Shown: positions 35,338 through 46,633, counted from the first letter of the stretch. The stretch is DNA of 64,000 nt from Bacteroidota bacterium (GCA_020161835.1 JAIUNL010000003.1:1-64000); one strand, 5' to 3'. A program made the numbers and translations. The notes: generated by a model from the letters alone, not told the origin.

Positions 35338-38300
35338 TTATAAAGTTGGAAGCACTTCAGCCCATTTTTTAATCATTTTTTCAATATCACCAATGACAAT
35401 GGGTTTCGACAGGTAGTCGTTCATTCCCGCCTCCAGGCAGATTTCACGATCCTTTTCCATAGCATTTGCTGTAAGGGCAATAATGACCGGAATCATTCCC
35501 TCAAAATGTGCCCTGATTTCCCGGGTAGATTCAAGTCCGTCCATAACAGGCATTTGCACATCCATAAAAATGAAATCAGGTTTAAGCACCTTGGCCTGAT
35601 TAAGTGCATCTTCACCATTAATAGCAAGGTAACAGTCATATCCCAATTTACTGAGAATTCTTTTTATCAGAACCTGATTCACCTGATTATCTTCTGCAAC
35701 AAGAATTTTTAACGGGATTTCTCCGCCGGGTTTATTTTCAGATAACAGATCAGTCTTAACATCGGATTGTGGGTTATTCTCATCTTTTATCTGTGAAAGA
35801 AGGGGCTCTATCTGGTTCCAACCAATCATTCCATGGAAAGAAGATGGCCGGTCTTTCATGGTAATCTTATAGCCCGGGTTTTGATTTGAATTTCCCCGTT
35901 CAATAATGACCATACAGGAGTGATCAATTTCCTGACCGGATTTAATGGCTGTCAATCCAAAATTCCAAAGCAGTTTTTTAATCAGAAACAGGTGTTTTCG
36001 GTTAGGTTCTGAAATGAAAAAGGAGAGATCCTGATTGACCAACCCAAATGACTTAACCGACCGGATATAATCAAGTTTTTCACATTTAAGGGTAAGCGTG
36101 AATCTGCTTCCTGAATTTTCTTTTGATATAGCCTGAAGATCTCCGCCAAGTAAAATGGCCAGTTTTTTACAGATCGCCAGTCCAAGACCCGTGCCACCAT
36201 ATTTTCTGGTAACTGAGGCATCAATCTGCGAAAAGGATGCAAAAAGTTTATGCTGCTTGGCTTCGGGGATTCCAATTCCGGTATCTCTCACAGTAATGAA
36301 AAGAGTTTGACTTTCTGATTGGTCGTTTTGTGAATTAACAGTAACCAGAATGAGTCCTTTACTGGTAAACTTAATTGCATTATCTATTAAATTTGATAGA
36401 ATCTGCCGAACCCGGTTTTCATCACCGCTGATATATTCAGGTACATCGGGGTCATACAGAACAAATAATCTGAGTCCTTTTGCAAGAGCTTTGGGAATAA
36501 ATAAAGCAATCACCTTTTCAATACTTGAAATCAGGGAAAAAGTTTTTTTCTCAACTTCCATCCGGCCCGATTCAATTTTTGAAAAATCAAGAATGTCATT
36601 GATAAGATGAAGCAACTGTTCGCCGCTGAATTTTAGAGATTGAACATATTCTGCCTGTTCAGGTGTGAGCGGTGTGTGAAGCAACAAACTGCTCATACCG
36701 ATAACACCATTCATTGGTGTTCTTATTTCATGGCTCATAGTGGCCAAAAAATCAGATTTCAGTCTTGAAACTTCAAGTGCAGCTTCCCTTGCCGTAATTA
36801 ATTCACGCTCGAGTTGTTTTTGCTGAGAAATATCCCTGATCAGAATGAGAATCTCATTACCACCGGGAAGTAGAATCCGGGCTTCAAAGTCAAAATTAAC
36901 GCCGCCGCTTTCATGCGAAAAAACAATCAGCTCACTATGACCCGAACTCCAGGTACGTTCAAGAGCCGGAAGAATAAGGTTTGATACTGAAAGGGGGAAA
37001 ATATCAGAGATTTTCTTTCCGTTCAGGTTGTGCGGATTTTGAACGAAAGGAAGAATGATGGATCCGTGATGGAATGCACTGATTTCAAGGTTTTTGTTGA
37101 CTCGTGTCCAGAAATCAGGGAAAGCATTAACAAGTTCACGGTTTTGTTTTTCAGAGTTGATCAGGTTATGTTCTGCATCTCTTTTTTCAAGGATGTTTCG
37201 TCTGACTTTGAAAAAAAGCACAACAAGTCCAGCAATGGCACCTAAAAATATCAAGTACGCCCACCAGGTTTCAAACCAGGCAGGTAAAACTGTAATTTTT
37301 ATTGTAAGGGGTTCGCTCTTAAAGTATCCATTTTGGCGTGCAATAACCTGAAGTGAATAATTCCCTGACTTTAACCCTGAAATAAAAACGGAAGGGTTAA
37401 GAGTTTGCGGTGACCATGCCGTATCACGGCCATCAAGTTTGAACTGGTATCTGATGTTTTCAGTTGGGAACATCAAACAGGATACTGATGCCTCGAACCC
37501 AGAGTTAAATGAAATTTGAAATTCATTAGGTTTTCCGTCAGAGTAAATGGGCTTTCCTGAAACAGCAAACCGGGTCAAAACCGGTGTCGCACTTTTTGAA
37601 ATGGCAAAAAGCGATGGATTTTTGAGGTAGCTGACACCCGCAGCAGTTCCAGCCCAAACTCTTCCGTCTGAACCAATTGCCAGAGCCCGGCCGGTTATCG
37701 TAATATTATTGAATCCGTTCGAGGCATCAAATCTAACAGCTTCGTCATTATCGTAATAAACAAGCCCCTGTTCCTGACCTGACCAAATTTTGTTTTCACC
37801 GGCAACTGCAATTGCATTGATGTTAACCCGTTCAAAAAGAAGTCCGCCGGGTCGGCTGATAATGCCATCTTTATAATTGAGAATTCCCTGATTGGTTCCG
37901 ATCCAAAGTTTTCCACCGTCATCCATTTTCAGATCATTAACCTGAATATTTACAGGAAATTGAAGTGAATTTGATTCTGCCAGATTTTTAAATTTTCCTG
38001 ATTCGATTGAGTAGCTGTATAATAACGAGGAAGCACCAATACTGCCCATGTAGATAATCTGGTTTTTTTCATCCAGATAAATACATCTCACATCAGAACG
38101 AATAACCGGGTCAGGACCGATTGCACTAATCACACCATCTGAAGAAATTTTTCCGATTCCTTTAAATTCAGTTACCTGGAAGTACACCGATTTATCATTA
38201 GCCATTGAAATAGACCTGATGATGCGGTTATTTTCAAAAGCCAGAGGAAACTGAAAGGTCTTTACTTTTTTTCCGTTAACAATTTCTTCAAGAAACCCAT

Positions 38301-39501
38301 CTTTATAACTTAAGAAGAAATGATCTTCAGTGCCGGCCAACCCCATGATGAGACTTTGAGACTGTTCGTAAATTTTTTTGATACGGGTTGGGTTCTCAGT
38401 TGTTGCCGGTTGAACATGGAAAACAAAGAATCCCTCACTTGTTAGAGCTGATCCGTCGCTGAGAGGGGTTACGAGCTGAACAAATAATTTTGCAGCAGGG
38501 AGCAAAAACGATTCAAATGTGGGTTGATTTATAAAACCAAAGCCCTCATCAGACGTTACCCAAATGGTTCCGTCTGATGATTTGAATACATCGTTGATGA
38601 CCTTAAAGGGCAAATCGGGGATGGGCTTTGGGTTGACAGGATTTGAGAAGGATGCTTCGTAAAGTCCTGTCAGCCAGGTTCCGATGAAAAGGTCATTTCC
38701 AGATTCCATGATCACAGAAATATCGGGAATATTGTTTTTCCTGATGACGGTACCTTCTGTACCTGAAGTATTTAGTTTCAGTTCAAAGAGTCCTTTTTGA
38801 GTACCTAACCAGATTCTTCCTTTAGAATCGGTTAAAAAGGCATCAAAACTGAAATGATTTTCTTCACCCTGAAGATGAATCTGAACAAAGTGGTCAAGTT
38901 CTGGTTGATAAAGAAATAGAAACCCGGGCTGACAGGTGACCAAAAGCTTTCCGTCTGATGTTTCCTGGAAAAGAAAAGATCTAAAAAAGTGGTCTGCCCT
39001 GAATTTTTCATCAAACAGGTATCTTTTCAACTTTCCGTCTTTGAACCTGACTATTGAGCCGGGTTCACTGATCCAGCAATTGCCATTCTTATCATAAAAC
39101 AAGGATTTTGGATAGAAAACGGTTGAATCTGTAAGCTTGGGTGCGCCGGCAAGAAAAATTTCTGTTCTGGGGGGCATACTGCCCGTGATTTTTACAATTC
39201 CCCGATCTGTAATGACAAGCGGGAATTCCTGCCCTGCCGGCTGGACAAGCTTTTTGACATAAGTGCTTGGCAAATCCTCACTGATGGTCTGAAATTGATT
39301 CCCCGTGAAGAAAATGAGTCCGTTGTCAGATCCAATCCAGATAAATCCGTTTCTATCCTGAATGATAGATTTTGTGAGATTGGTGGGAATATCCACCGAT
39401 TCCTTCCCATAAATCCGTGATTTGAATCCGGCAGATTGTGCACCTGAAATTTGAGCTGATAGCATCAAAAAGACGGAAACAAAAAGGATTGATCTGAACA
39501 T
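35338..39501 (-). CDS. hybrid two-component beta-propeller sensor histidine kinase/response regulator
   Basis: 1387 residues from ATG 39501 (an in-frame ATG at 39516 is possible but the signal peptide [13 protein letters not shown] fits 39501). Domains: signal peptide, Reg_prop propellers (about 25-640), Y_Y_Y (about 660-735), TM near 745-765, a PAS-like region near 795-890, HisKA with His924 in [11 protein letters not shown], HATPase_c with [17 protein letters not shown] and GGTGLGLAI, a degenerate receiver-like stretch, and a full receiver with phospho-Asp1314 in [11 protein letters not shown]. There is no C-terminal AraC-type DNA-binding domain, which classical HTCS proteins of Bacteroides have. 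It probably senses an extracellular ligand and passes phosphate on. It is transcribed alone. Confidence 0.9.
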   Translation of the reverse strand: MFRSILFVSVFLMLSAQISGAQSAGFKSRIYGKESVDIPTNLTKSIIQDRNGFIWIGSDNGLIFFTGNQFQTISEDLPSTYVKKLVQPAGQEFPLVITDRGIVKITGSMPPRTEIFLAGAPKLTDSTVFYPKSLFYDKNGNCWISEPGSIVRFKDGKLKRYLFDEKFRADHFFRSFLFQETSDGKLLVTCQPGFLFLYQPELDHFVQIHLQGEENHFSFDAFLTDSKGRIWLGTQKGLFELKLNTSGTEGTVIRKNNIPDISVIMESGNDLFIGTWLTGLYEASFSNPVNPKPIPDLPFKVINDVFKSSDGTIWVTSDEGFGFINQPTFESFLLPAAKLFVQLVTPLSDGSALTSEGFFVFHVQPATTENPTRIKKIYEQSQSLIMGLAGTEDHFFLSYKDGFLEEIVNGKKVKTFQFPLAFENNRIIRSISMANDKSVYFQVTEFKGIGKISSDGVISAIGPDPVIRSDVRCIYLDEKNQIIYMGSIGASSLLYSYSIESGKFKNLAESNSLQFPVNIQVNDLKMDDGGKLWIGTNQGILNYKDGIISRPGGLLFERVNINAIAVAGENKIWSGQEQGLVYYDNDEAVRFDASNGFNNITITGRALAIGSDGRVWAGTAAGVSYLKNPSLFAISKSATPVLTRFAVSGKPIYSDGKPNEFQISFNSGFEASVSCLMFPTENIRYQFKLDGRDTAWSPQTLNPSVFISGLKSGNYSLQVIARQNGYFKSEPLTIKITVLPAWFETWWAYLIFLGAIAGLVVLFFKVRRNILEKRDAEHNLINSEKQNRELVNAFPDFWTRVNKNLEISAFHHGSIILPFVQNPHNLNGKKISDIFPLSVSNLILPALERTWSSGHSELIVFSHESGGVNFDFEARILLPGGNEILILIRDISQQKQLERELITAREAALEVSRLKSDFLATMSHEIRTPMNGVIGMSSLLLHTPLTPEQAEYVQSLKFSGEQLLHLINDILDFSKIESGRMEVEKKTFSLISSIEKVIALFIPKALAKGLRLFVLYDPDVPEYISGDENRVRQILSNLIDNAIKFTSKGLILVTVNSQNDQSESQTLFITVRDTGIGIPEAKQHKLFASFSQIDASVTRKYGGTGLGLAICKKLAILLGGDLQAISKENSGSRFTLTLKCEKLDYIRSVKSFGLVNQDLSFFISEPNRKHLFLIKKLLWNFGLTAIKSGQEIDHSCMVIIERGNSNQNPGYKITMKDRPSSFHGMIGWNQIEPLLSQIKDENNPQSDVKTDLLSENKPGGEIPLKILVAEDNQVNQVLIKRILSKLGYDCYLAINGEDALNQAKVLKPDFIFMDVQMPVMDGLESTREIRAHFEGMIPVIIALTANAMEKDREICLEAGMNDYLSKPIVIGDIEKMIKKWAEVLPTL

Positions 39502-39810
39502 CAGTATAATTTCCATTGCATTGCGATAAAAGTAACGTGTAAATTTAAACGAAAAAGTGTTCGGATGAAACGAAATTGTTTAATCCATACAGTAAATTAG
39601 ATATGATATTACAGACAGGTGCAAGAAAGATCAAACCAAAATTGACTTTACAGAGCCATAAAAATATCTTTACGGTCTTGTTTTGACCAAAAAAACAAAT
39701 TAACAACAAAATCAGTCTGGAGCTGGGGGTAAAAGCCGGGTGCTTTTACTAATCTAATCTCTGGTTTATTATAATTGAAATCGGCAATTCCCCGGAGGAA
39801 TTAAGATCAA

Positions 39811-41694
39811 ATGAAGCAAAACGGATTTAAAATTATCAGCGTTCTCGCCGTACTCATTATGGCGATATATTTTCTGTACCCCACCTGGCAGGATTATGAC
39901 ATGAAGAAAAGTTTTCTGACCAAGTCGTCTGAAGACTCAGCGAAGTATGTCGAAGAAAACAGAAAAGAGATTGAAAAGATTGAAGACAACCGGTTAAAGC
40001 TGGGACTCGATCTTCAGGGTGGTATGTATGTAGTTCTTGAAGTTGATCTCATCACTTTACTTGAAAAACTAGCGAAAGCACAGGATGCCAAGATTGACTC
40101 CATGCTGCAGGTTGTTGTAACCCGTACCAATTTAAATGGTCAGGATCCGGTTAATGAGCTGGTTAATGTAGCCAACAGTTCAGGAATCAGACTTTCCCGT
40201 TACTACGGCAACATTAAGGACGAAAACTCAGATATTCTTTCCTTTCTTGAAGCCCAAAGAGACGACGCCGTGAACCGTGCCCTTCAGATCATCAGAACAC
40301 GGATTGATCAGTACGGTGTTTCTGAGCCTTCAATTACCAAACAGGGTGCCGGTCGTATTATCGTTGAACTTCCGGGTGTTACCGATGAAAAACGTGTTCG
40401 CCGTCTTTTAAAGAGTACCGCTCTTCTTGAATTTAAATTACTTGCAAAACCAGAAGTTGCACTGAATACCCTTCAGGTTCTTGATGAAAAACTCGGAGTT
40501 TCTGATTCATCGGTGAAGGATACTGCAACTCAAAGTCTTGTGGCAAAAGCTCAGGCTGCAGCCAAGACATCTGATACAACAGGTTTAGGTCCAAAAGCTG
40601 CTGCTGAAAAAGAACTTTCAAGCGCTGAAGGCAATGCAAAAAACCCAATTTTATCACGTCTGCAGATTACAAGGTCAGGATCTGGTGCAGTTGGCGTTGC
40701 AAATGAATATGACAGAGAAACCATTTCGAAGTATCTCAATGACCCTGAAATGGCCAAATTCATACCAACAAGTCTTGCTTTTCACTGGAGTGCCAAACCT
40801 GTTGATGAACAAAACGGTGTAAAAATCTTTGCCCTGTATGCTCTCGAAAGAGATGCAGCCATGACCGGCGGAAGTATTGTAGATGCAAAAGCAACTATTG
40901 GTCAAATGTTAAATATGCCTGAAGTGACCATGAAAATGGATGCTGAAGGTGCAAAGGAATGGTCAATTCTTACCGGTGCCAATGTTGATAAACAATTAGC
41001 TATTGTTCTTGATAATATGGTGTTTTCTGCACCCCGTATCAAAACAAAAATCACCGGTGGAAACAGCTCTATTGATGGTCTTGAAAATATTGAAGAAGCC
41101 AAAGATCTTGAAAATGTGCTGAAAGCCGGTGCACTTCCTGCACCTGTCAATATTGTTCAGGAAAGAAGTGTCGGACCATCTTTGGGTGCCGATTCAATCC
41201 ATTCCGGTTTGAATTCAGCTTTGTGGGCTCTTTTCGTAGTCGCATTTGTGATGATCCTCTATTACCATTCTGCAGGTGTACTCGCAAATATTGCCCTGAT
41301 CATCAACCTGATCGTTATTCTGGGTGTACTTGCAGCCTTTAAGGGTACACTTACCCTTCCGGGTATTGCCGGTATGGTGTTAACAATTGGTATGGCTGTT
41401 GATGCGAACGTTCTGATTTATGAGCGGATCAGAGAGGAAATGATGACCGGTAAAACCCTGAAAGCAACACTGGATGCTGGTTATGACCGTGCATGGACTG
41501 CTATTTTTGATTCCAACATTACCACCTTTTTTACAGGTGTTGTCCTTTACGCCTTTGGCGTTGGGCCGATTCAAGGATTTGCTTTAACACTGATGATTGG
41601 TATTGTAACTTCAGTTTTCACTGCAGTTGTATTCACCCGTCTCGTTTTTGACTATATCATTTCACGGCCTAATGCTAAAATCAGCATTGGTTAA
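39811..41694 (+). CDS. secD: protein translocase subunit SecD
   Basis: 627 residues. An N-terminal TM (about 7-26) is followed by the LGLDLQGGMYVVLEV signature, a large periplasmic domain with ARALQIIRTRIDQYGVSEP-type sequence (cut: IIRTRIDQYGVSEP), and five TMs with GMAVDANVLIYERIREE. It uses the proton gradient to help pull exported proteins through SecYEG. A GGAGG ribosome binding site lies before ATG 39811. It is separate from secF, whereas many Bacteroidia have a SecDF fusion. A variable Ala/Ser/Lys-rich stretch (about 235-275) is unlike most SecD. Confidence 0.95.
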   Translation: MKQNGFKIISVLAVLIMAIYFLYPTWQDYDMKKSFLTKSSEDSAKYVEENRKEIEKIEDNRLKLGLDLQGGMYVVLEVDLITLLEKLAKAQDAKIDSMLQVVVTRTNLNGQDPVNELVNVANSSGIRLSRYYGNIKDENSDILSFLEAQRDDAVNRALQIIRTRIDQYGVSEPSITKQGAGRIIVELPGVTDEKRVRRLLKSTALLEFKLLAKPEVALNTLQVLDEKLGVSDSSVKDTATQSLVAKAQAAAKTSDTTGLGPKAAAEKELSSAEGNAKNPILSRLQITRSGSGAVGVANEYDRETISKYLNDPEMAKFIPTSLAFHWSAKPVDEQNGVKIFALYALERDAAMTGGSIVDAKATIGQMLNMPEVTMKMDAEGAKEWSILTGANVDKQLAIVLDNMVFSAPRIKTKITGGNSSIDGLENIEEAKDLENVLKAGALPAPVNIVQERSVGPSLGADSIHSGLNSALWALFVVAFVMILYYHSAGVLANIALIINLIVILGVLAAFKGTLTLPGIAGMVLTIGMAVDANVLIYERIREEMMTGKTLKATLDAGYDRAWTAIFDSNITTFFTGVVLYAFGVGPIQGFALTLMIGIVTSVFTAVVFTRLVFDYIISRPNAKISIG

Positions 41695-41719
41695 TTTTCA
41701 ATCTGGAGTAATCTGAACC

Positions 41720-42670
41720 ATGAGATTTTTTAAAAATACAAGTTATGACTTCATTGGGAACCGAAAATTCGGTTACATGGTCACTGGCTTCCTTCTTGTT
41801 ATCGGGCTAATCAGCATCATGACCCGTGGTCTTCATTACGGAATTGACTTTAAAGGCGGAACTGAAATTCAGCTCCGTTTTGAAAAATCAGTTGAAGTTT
41901 CTGAAGTTCGCCGGGCATTGAATTTTACCGGAATCAATGGCGAAATCAAACGTTTTGGCGGAGATAATGAGATCCTGGTCAGAACAGAAACCCTTGTAGC
42001 GTCTGATGTAAACGGACAACGGGATGTAACTGCCCTTGAGGATAAAATTAAAACAGGTGTTGCCGAAATTATTAAAGAAAATCCGATGGAAATTGACCGG
42101 ATTGATGATGTCGGACCTAAAATTGCAGAAGATATGAAATCTTCAGCAGTTATGGCTATTCTGGGTTCCCTGATCATTGTTCTGATTTATATTACGATCC
42201 GGTTTGAATTCAAATTTGCCGTGGCTGCAATTTTTGCTACCTTTCACGACGTATTGGTAGTTCTTGGATTGTTCAGTTTGGTTTATGGATTATTCCCTGG
42301 TCTGAACCTGGAAGTAGATCAGACCATCATTGCAGCTTTTCTTACCATTGTAGGTTATTCACTGAATGATACCGTGATTGTATTTGACCGGATTCGTGAA
42401 TACCGGAAAATTTTCAAAAGTGATACTCTTGAGGTAGTAATGAATAAATCGGTTAATTCAACTCTAAGCCGTACGTTCATGACTTCATTTACAACTCTTA
42501 TTGTAATGGTAACACTTTATTTCTTTGGCGGTGAAAGTACAAAACCCTTTGCATTTGCCATGATTCTTGGTATTGCCATCGGAACGTTCTCCTCGATTTT
42601 TGTTGCATCACCCATTGTTCTTGAATGGGATAAATGGTCAACAGCACGCAATGCGAAACTCACTAAATAA
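41720..42670 (+). CDS. secF: protein translocase subunit SecF
   Basis: 316 residues. FIGNRKFGYMVTG start, IDFKGGTEIQLRF signature near 46-58, six TMs, and the TM4 motif NDTVIVFDRIRE. It is the partner of SecD, 25 bases downstream in the same operon, and ends 12 bases before the STAS gene. Confidence 0.95.
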   Translation: MRFFKNTSYDFIGNRKFGYMVTGFLLVIGLISIMTRGLHYGIDFKGGTEIQLRFEKSVEVSEVRRALNFTGINGEIKRFGGDNEILVRTETLVASDVNGQRDVTALEDKIKTGVAEIIKENPMEIDRIDDVGPKIAEDMKSSAVMAILGSLIIVLIYITIRFEFKFAVAAIFATFHDVLVVLGLFSLVYGLFPGLNLEVDQTIIAAFLTIVGYSLNDTVIVFDRIREYRKIFKSDTLEVVMNKSVNSTLSRTFMTSFTTLIVMVTLYFFGGESTKPFAFAMILGIAIGTFSSIFVASPIVLEWDKWSTARNAKLTK

Positions 42671-42682
42671 GCAGGCAACTGT

Positions 42683-43027
42683 ATGTCACTAATTGCCAAA
42701 GAAACCCAGAACGGTGCGGTAACCATTATCCACCTGAATGGCGATGTGCTTGGCGGACCCGATGCAGCACAGTTAAACGACAGGCTTCATCAATTGGTTA
42801 GCAGCGGTAATCTTAAGGTTGTACTTGATCTTGCCGGTGTCAGTTTTATGAACAGTTCGGGTTTGGGTATGCTGATTGGCGGACTCACGACCATGAAAAA
42901 TGCGGGTGGAAGTCTTAAATTAGCGAATCCGGCTGAGAGAATTCAAAGTCTTCTCGTAATCACCAAGCTGTCTACCCTTTTTTCTACCTATAAATCTGTT
43001 GAAGAGGCCATTGAGAGCTTCACCTGA
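42683..43027 (+). CDS. STAS-domain anti-sigma factor antagonist-like protein
   Basis: 114 residues, a single STAS domain. VILDLAGV-type strand (VVLDLAGVSFMNSSGLGMLI) with the phosphorylatable Ser in NSSGLG. Such proteins bind anti-sigma/kinase proteins (SpoIIAA type) or act in other partner-switching circuits; no RsbW-like kinase is visible in the window. It follows secF by 12 bases and is closed by a terminator. Confidence 0.9.
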   Translation: MSLIAKETQNGAVTIIHLNGDVLGGPDAAQLNDRLHQLVSSGNLKVVLDLAGVSFMNSSGLGMLIGGLTTMKNAGGSLKLANPAERIQSLLVITKLSTLFSTYKSVEEAIESFT

Positions 43028-43049
43028 TAAAACCTGAATTTCCATATTC

Positions 43050-43100
43050 AACTCCGACTCTTGCAGGCTGTTCTGCAGAGTCCGGAGTTTTTTTATTTTT
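43050..43100 (+). terminator. Rho-independent terminator after the secDF-STAS operon
   Basis: A long imperfect stem (AACTCCGACTC...GCAG with CTGCAGAGTCCGGAGTT, small bulges) is followed by seven T residues. The purA gene begins about 43 bases later, so purA needs its own promoter or read-through. Confidence 0.75.
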
Positions 43101-43142
43101 ACAGAAATCTGTTTCTTACGTAAAGCCTGAGGAAAATATATA

Positions 43143-44417
43143 ATGGCAGTTTCAGTCGTCGTTGGCGCCCAATGGGGCGATGAGGGCAAAGGGAAAATTG
43201 TTGATTTGCTTTCAAAAAACTGCAAATTGGTCGCCCGTTATCAGGGTGGTGCAAATGCAGGCCATACCATCGCATTTGGTGATAAAACCTATGTGCTTCA
43301 TCTTCTGCCAAGTGGTGTGTTTCAGAAGGATACCCAATGCCTGATCGGAAATGGTGTGGTCATTGATCCGCTTGCGCTTCAGGAAGAAATGGAAATGGTT
43401 GCCAAACTTGGAATTGATCTGAGTAACCGCCTTTTTATATCATCAGGTGCTCACCTGATTTTTCCTTATCACAAAGTTCTTGATACCATCAGGGAAACTT
43501 CGAAGGGTGATCAGAAAATTGGAACAACCGGGCGGGGAATCGGACCCTCCTATGTTGACAAATACATGAGAAATGGCGTTCGGGCCGGTGATATTTTTGA
43601 CACTGATTTGATGCGTAAAAAAATTGCGGACGAAATCAGGGAAAAGAAAAAACACGTCGAATTTATTTTTGGCGGGGACCCGGCTCTTCTTGATACAGAC
43701 TATGAACCTGTTTATGCAGCTATCGAAAAAATGAAACCATTCGTGGTTAATGGTGCTTACTTTATTCATGATGTGGTTAAATCTGGTCAGCCTGTTTTGG
43801 TTGAAGGTGCCCAGGGTGCTTTACTTGATATTGATCATGGTACTTATCCGTTTGTGACGTCTTCAAACCCGACAACCGGTGGCGCCTGTACAGGTTTAGG
43901 GCTTGCCCCCAATGCAATTCATACTGTCATTGGAGTTGTTAAAGCTTATACCACCCGAGTTGGTAACGGACCTTTCCCGACAGAACTCAACAATGAACTC
44001 GGTGAATGGATCCGCCAAAAAGGACACGAATTTGGTGCAACGACCGGAAGGCCCCGTCGCTGTGGCTGGCTCGATCTGGTTGCTCTCAATTATTCTGTCA
44101 TGATAAATGGTATTACTGAAATAGCACTTACAAAAATTGATGTGCTGAATGAACTCGATGAAATTGGCGTTGTTTCTGCCTATACACTGAACGGGAAAAC
44201 AATAACCCAATTTCCAACCAATGTTCATGATCTTGAAAACTGCAAGCCGGTTATCAAGTTTTTCAAAGGATGGAAGACTGACATCCGTGATGTAGCCTCC
44301 TGGGCTGAAGTTCCTGAGACCTGCAAATCTTACATCGGGTTTATTGAAGAGCAGACTGGTGTAAAGGTGAAATATTTTTCAACAGGACCGAAGAGAGAAT
44401 CAACCCTGATTTTATAA
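43143..44417 (+). CDS. purA: adenylosuccinate synthetase
   Basis: 424 residues. GAQWGDEGKGKIVD P-loop-like motif with catalytic Asp, GGANAGHTI with catalytic His, GTTGRGIGPSY, and the TTGRPRRCGWLD and KIDVL segments are all there. It makes adenylosuccinate from IMP and aspartate using GTP in AMP synthesis. GAGG lies 8 bases before ATG 43143. The histidine kinase gene starts 3 bases after the stop. Confidence 0.97.
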   Translation: MAVSVVVGAQWGDEGKGKIVDLLSKNCKLVARYQGGANAGHTIAFGDKTYVLHLLPSGVFQKDTQCLIGNGVVIDPLALQEEMEMVAKLGIDLSNRLFISSGAHLIFPYHKVLDTIRETSKGDQKIGTTGRGIGPSYVDKYMRNGVRAGDIFDTDLMRKKIADEIREKKKHVEFIFGGDPALLDTDYEPVYAAIEKMKPFVVNGAYFIHDVVKSGQPVLVEGAQGALLDIDHGTYPFVTSSNPTTGGACTGLGLAPNAIHTVIGVVKAYTTRVGNGPFPTELNNELGEWIRQKGHEFGATTGRPRRCGWLDLVALNYSVMINGITEIALTKIDVLNELDEIGVVSAYTLNGKTITQFPTNVHDLENCKPVIKFFKGWKTDIRDVASWAEVPETCKSYIGFIEEQTGVKVKYFSTGPKRESTLIL

Positions 44418-44420
44418 ATC

Positions 44421-45665
44421 ATGAAACGAATGTTCCGGTATTCTTTTTATGTAAAAACAGCACTGGTAATCGTTGCTATTTTACTTTCAACCGGAACGGT
44501 TTTTTACACTTCACGTTTAGTTGAAAAATTGGAAGTCAGGCAGAAACAGGTAGCTGAAACCTGGGCTGCCGGGCTTCAGCATCTTGCCTCATCGGATCCA
44601 AACACAGCAGATCTCACTTTCATTTTTGACGAGATTGTATCAACAATCGATTTTCCTGTTATTGTTACAGACTCAGAAAACCAACCCATTCCTGGTTTTT
44701 ACCGCAATATAATTTTCCCCGAAAAACTTCCTGATTCATCACAAATATCCTTCCTCAGGCAACTGGTTGCTTCTTATGACCGGGAACGCGATCCAATTCT
44801 TGTTACCGTTCAGGATACTCTCATCCTTCAGAAAATTCATTACGGCAATTCAGCCCTGATTGATCAGCTCAGGTGGTTTCCGTATGTTCAGATCAGTCTT
44901 GTAGCTGGGTTTATTCTCTTCGGATATTTTGCCTTCAGCATTATCCGCAGACAGGAACAGAGTTCAGTTTGGGTGGGTATGAGTAAGGAAACTGCTCATC
45001 AGCTCGGAACACCACTTTCAGGATTGCTTGCCTGGATTGAGATTTTGAAAAGTCAGAATCCGGATGACGAACAATTGAAAACCATTGGTGAGATGGAACA
45101 GGATCTTGAACGGTTGATGATGGTAACGGATCGTTTTTCTAAAATCGGGGCCAAACCCGTATTGGTTGCTTCAGATGCTGCAGCCGAGATCAGAGATATT
45201 GCAGGATATCTTGACCGCCGGCTTTTTAAAACAAAAAGCAGGGTTGCCTCACTTCAGGTCAGTGCTGACCATCCCATTTATGCAGATTTAAACCCGATTT
45301 TATTCCGCTGGGTTATTGAAAACCTGATAAAAAATGCCCTTGATGCCTGTTCAGAAGTTGATCCGGTTATTCAGATATCTTTGTACGAAGACAAGCAAAT
45401 TGTATTTATTGATGTTTCGGATAACGGAAAAGGTATGCCGAAGAAACTGATGAAGGAAATTTTCAGACCCGGGTTTACAACCAAGCAAAGGGGTTGGGGA
45501 ATGGGGTTAAGCCTTGCAAAAAGAATTATTCATGATTATCACGGCGGGAAAATCGGGGTGGTACAGAGTGTAGAGGGAAAAGGAACTACATTCAGAATTC
45601 AGCTCAAAAAATCTGTATCAGACAAGGAAATACACCGAAGCAAGAAAGATCAGAATCAGGCATAA
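44421..45665 (+). CDS. sensor histidine kinase
   Basis: 414 residues. TM1 near 8-28 and TM2 near 156-175 flank a periplasmic domain of about 125 residues. The cytosolic part has the DHp motif ETAHQLGTPLSGLLAW (phospho-His), then N box NLIKNALDA, G1 DVSDNGKGMP and G2 GWGMGLSLAKRI. HQLGTPLS is the form typical of a Bacteroidota kinase group. No cognate regulator is adjacent. It is coupled to purA (3 bases), and its last 48 bases overlap the oppositely oriented anti-sigma gene. Confidence 0.9.
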   Translation: MKRMFRYSFYVKTALVIVAILLSTGTVFYTSRLVEKLEVRQKQVAETWAAGLQHLASSDPNTADLTFIFDEIVSTIDFPVIVTDSENQPIPGFYRNIIFPEKLPDSSQISFLRQLVASYDRERDPILVTVQDTLILQKIHYGNSALIDQLRWFPYVQISLVAGFILFGYFAFSIIRRQEQSSVWVGMSKETAHQLGTPLSGLLAWIEILKSQNPDDEQLKTIGEMEQDLERLMMVTDRFSKIGAKPVLVASDAAAEIRDIAGYLDRRLFKTKSRVASLQVSADHPIYADLNPILFRWVIENLIKNALDACSEVDPVIQISLYEDKQIVFIDVSDNGKGMPKKLMKEIFRPGFTTKQRGWGMGLSLAKRIIHDYHGGKIGVVQSVEGKGTTFRIQLKKSVSDKEIHRSKKDQNQA

Positions 45666-46004
45666 GGTTAATGCAGCCAGATTCCTTTTTTTATCGAATA
45701 CAGATTGGGTAGTAATGGCTTTGGGTGAATTTTCAAGAAGACTTGCACTTAAATTCGCCATTTTTTCAGGGTTGGTTAACAGCTCAGTTATTTTGTAGTT
45801 AAGTTTGTCTGGAATTTTTACAGATTTACAGTGTTTTGAAAGTAATTCTTTAACTTCCATTTCTGTTTTGTACTCATTTTCACATAAAGGGCACTTGTGA
45901 AGGTGATTTTGTAAAGCTAAACAGTCATCATCTGAAAGCCTGTGATCAACCTGCAGAGTGATCAAATCTTGTGCTTCCCTGCAATTTAAAGTTCTAGAGT
46001 TCAT
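45618..46004 (-). CDS. membrane anti-sigma factor with zinc-finger-like N-terminus
   Basis: 128 residues from ATG 46004, chosen because the zf-HC2 domain then begins at the N-terminus (LNCREAQDLI, then HLHKCPLC); an upstream ATG at 46064 would overlap the sigma gene. Cys and His in the order C...H-x3-C-x2-C fit a ZAS anti-sigma domain. One TM helix lies at the C-terminus (LALTLCLILIFLASVYF). It should hold the ECF sigma factor encoded just upstream in check. It is convergent with, and overlaps, the kinase gene. Confidence 0.8.
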   Translation of the reverse strand: MNSRTLNCREAQDLITLQVDHRLSDDDCLALQNHLHKCPLCENEYKTEMEVKELLSKHCKSVKIPDKLNYKITELLTNPEKMANLSASLLENSPKAITTQSVFDKKRNLAALTLCLILIFLASVYFLV

Positions 46005-46026
46005 CTGATTCCGTGGTTTAAGACGT

Positions 46027-46623
46027 TCAGATAGCTTCCGAAAGAAATCCTCTCGATTTGGCATATTCTGAAAGTTCGTCTTTTAGTAACTTTCTTCCTC
46101 TGTGCAACCTGCTTCTAACTGTTCCAACCGGACAACCAACTGTATCTGCTATTTCTTCATAGGTCATCCCCTGAAGGTCGCAAAGAATGACAACGGTTCT
46201 GAATTCAGGAGGAACTGACTGAAGAGCAGAGGTTATTGTATCATCAAGGAGATTTCCGAATAATTCTTCTTCAAGGTCATTCGCGTCTGCTGATTCAACT
46301 TTAATTGTATTATAAAATTCTTTGATGTCATCGTAATCAACCTTACCTGGCTCTTTCGCCGTTTTGCGGTATTGATTGATAAAGGTGTTTTTCAAAATTC
46401 TGAACAACCAAGCCTTGCAGTTTGTTCCGCGTTCAAAACTATCGAAAAAGCGATATGCCTTTAATAATGACTCCTGAAGCAAATCTTCTGCATCTTCTTC
46501 GTTTGCCGTCATTCTGAAAGCATAATTGTATAGTGCAGTTAAATGTGGCCTGATTTCGGTTTCAAAATCGTGATGTCTGACCGATTCTGCCTGGGATGAA
46601 AGCTGACTGGAGATGATTGCCAT
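46027..46623 (-). CDS. ECF-type RNA polymerase sigma factor
   Basis: 198 residues. Region 2: ALYNYAFRMTANEEDAEDLLQE-type (cut: YNYAFRMTANEEDAEDL) followed by KAWLFRILKNTFINQYRK. Region 4: FRTVVILCDLQGMTYEEIA and GTVRSRLHRGRKLL helix-turn-helix. It is paired with the downstream membrane anti-sigma factor. It has a consensus sigma-70-like promoter upstream and twin AACGTTC repeats in its leader, a possible regulator site. Confidence 0.93.
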   Translation of the reverse strand: MAIISSQLSSQAESVRHHDFETEIRPHLTALYNYAFRMTANEEDAEDLLQESLLKAYRFFDSFERGTNCKAWLFRILKNTFINQYRKTAKEPGKVDYDDIKEFYNTIKVESADANDLEEELFGNLLDDTITSALQSVPPEFRTVVILCDLQGMTYEEIADTVGCPVGTVRSRLHRGRKLLKDELSEYAKSRGFLSEAI

Positions 46624-46633
46624 ATTTTTCCTT

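Noticed and set aside
39770..39777. TATAATTG before secD as promoter
   Set aside because: One mismatch and no good upstream element at proper spacing.
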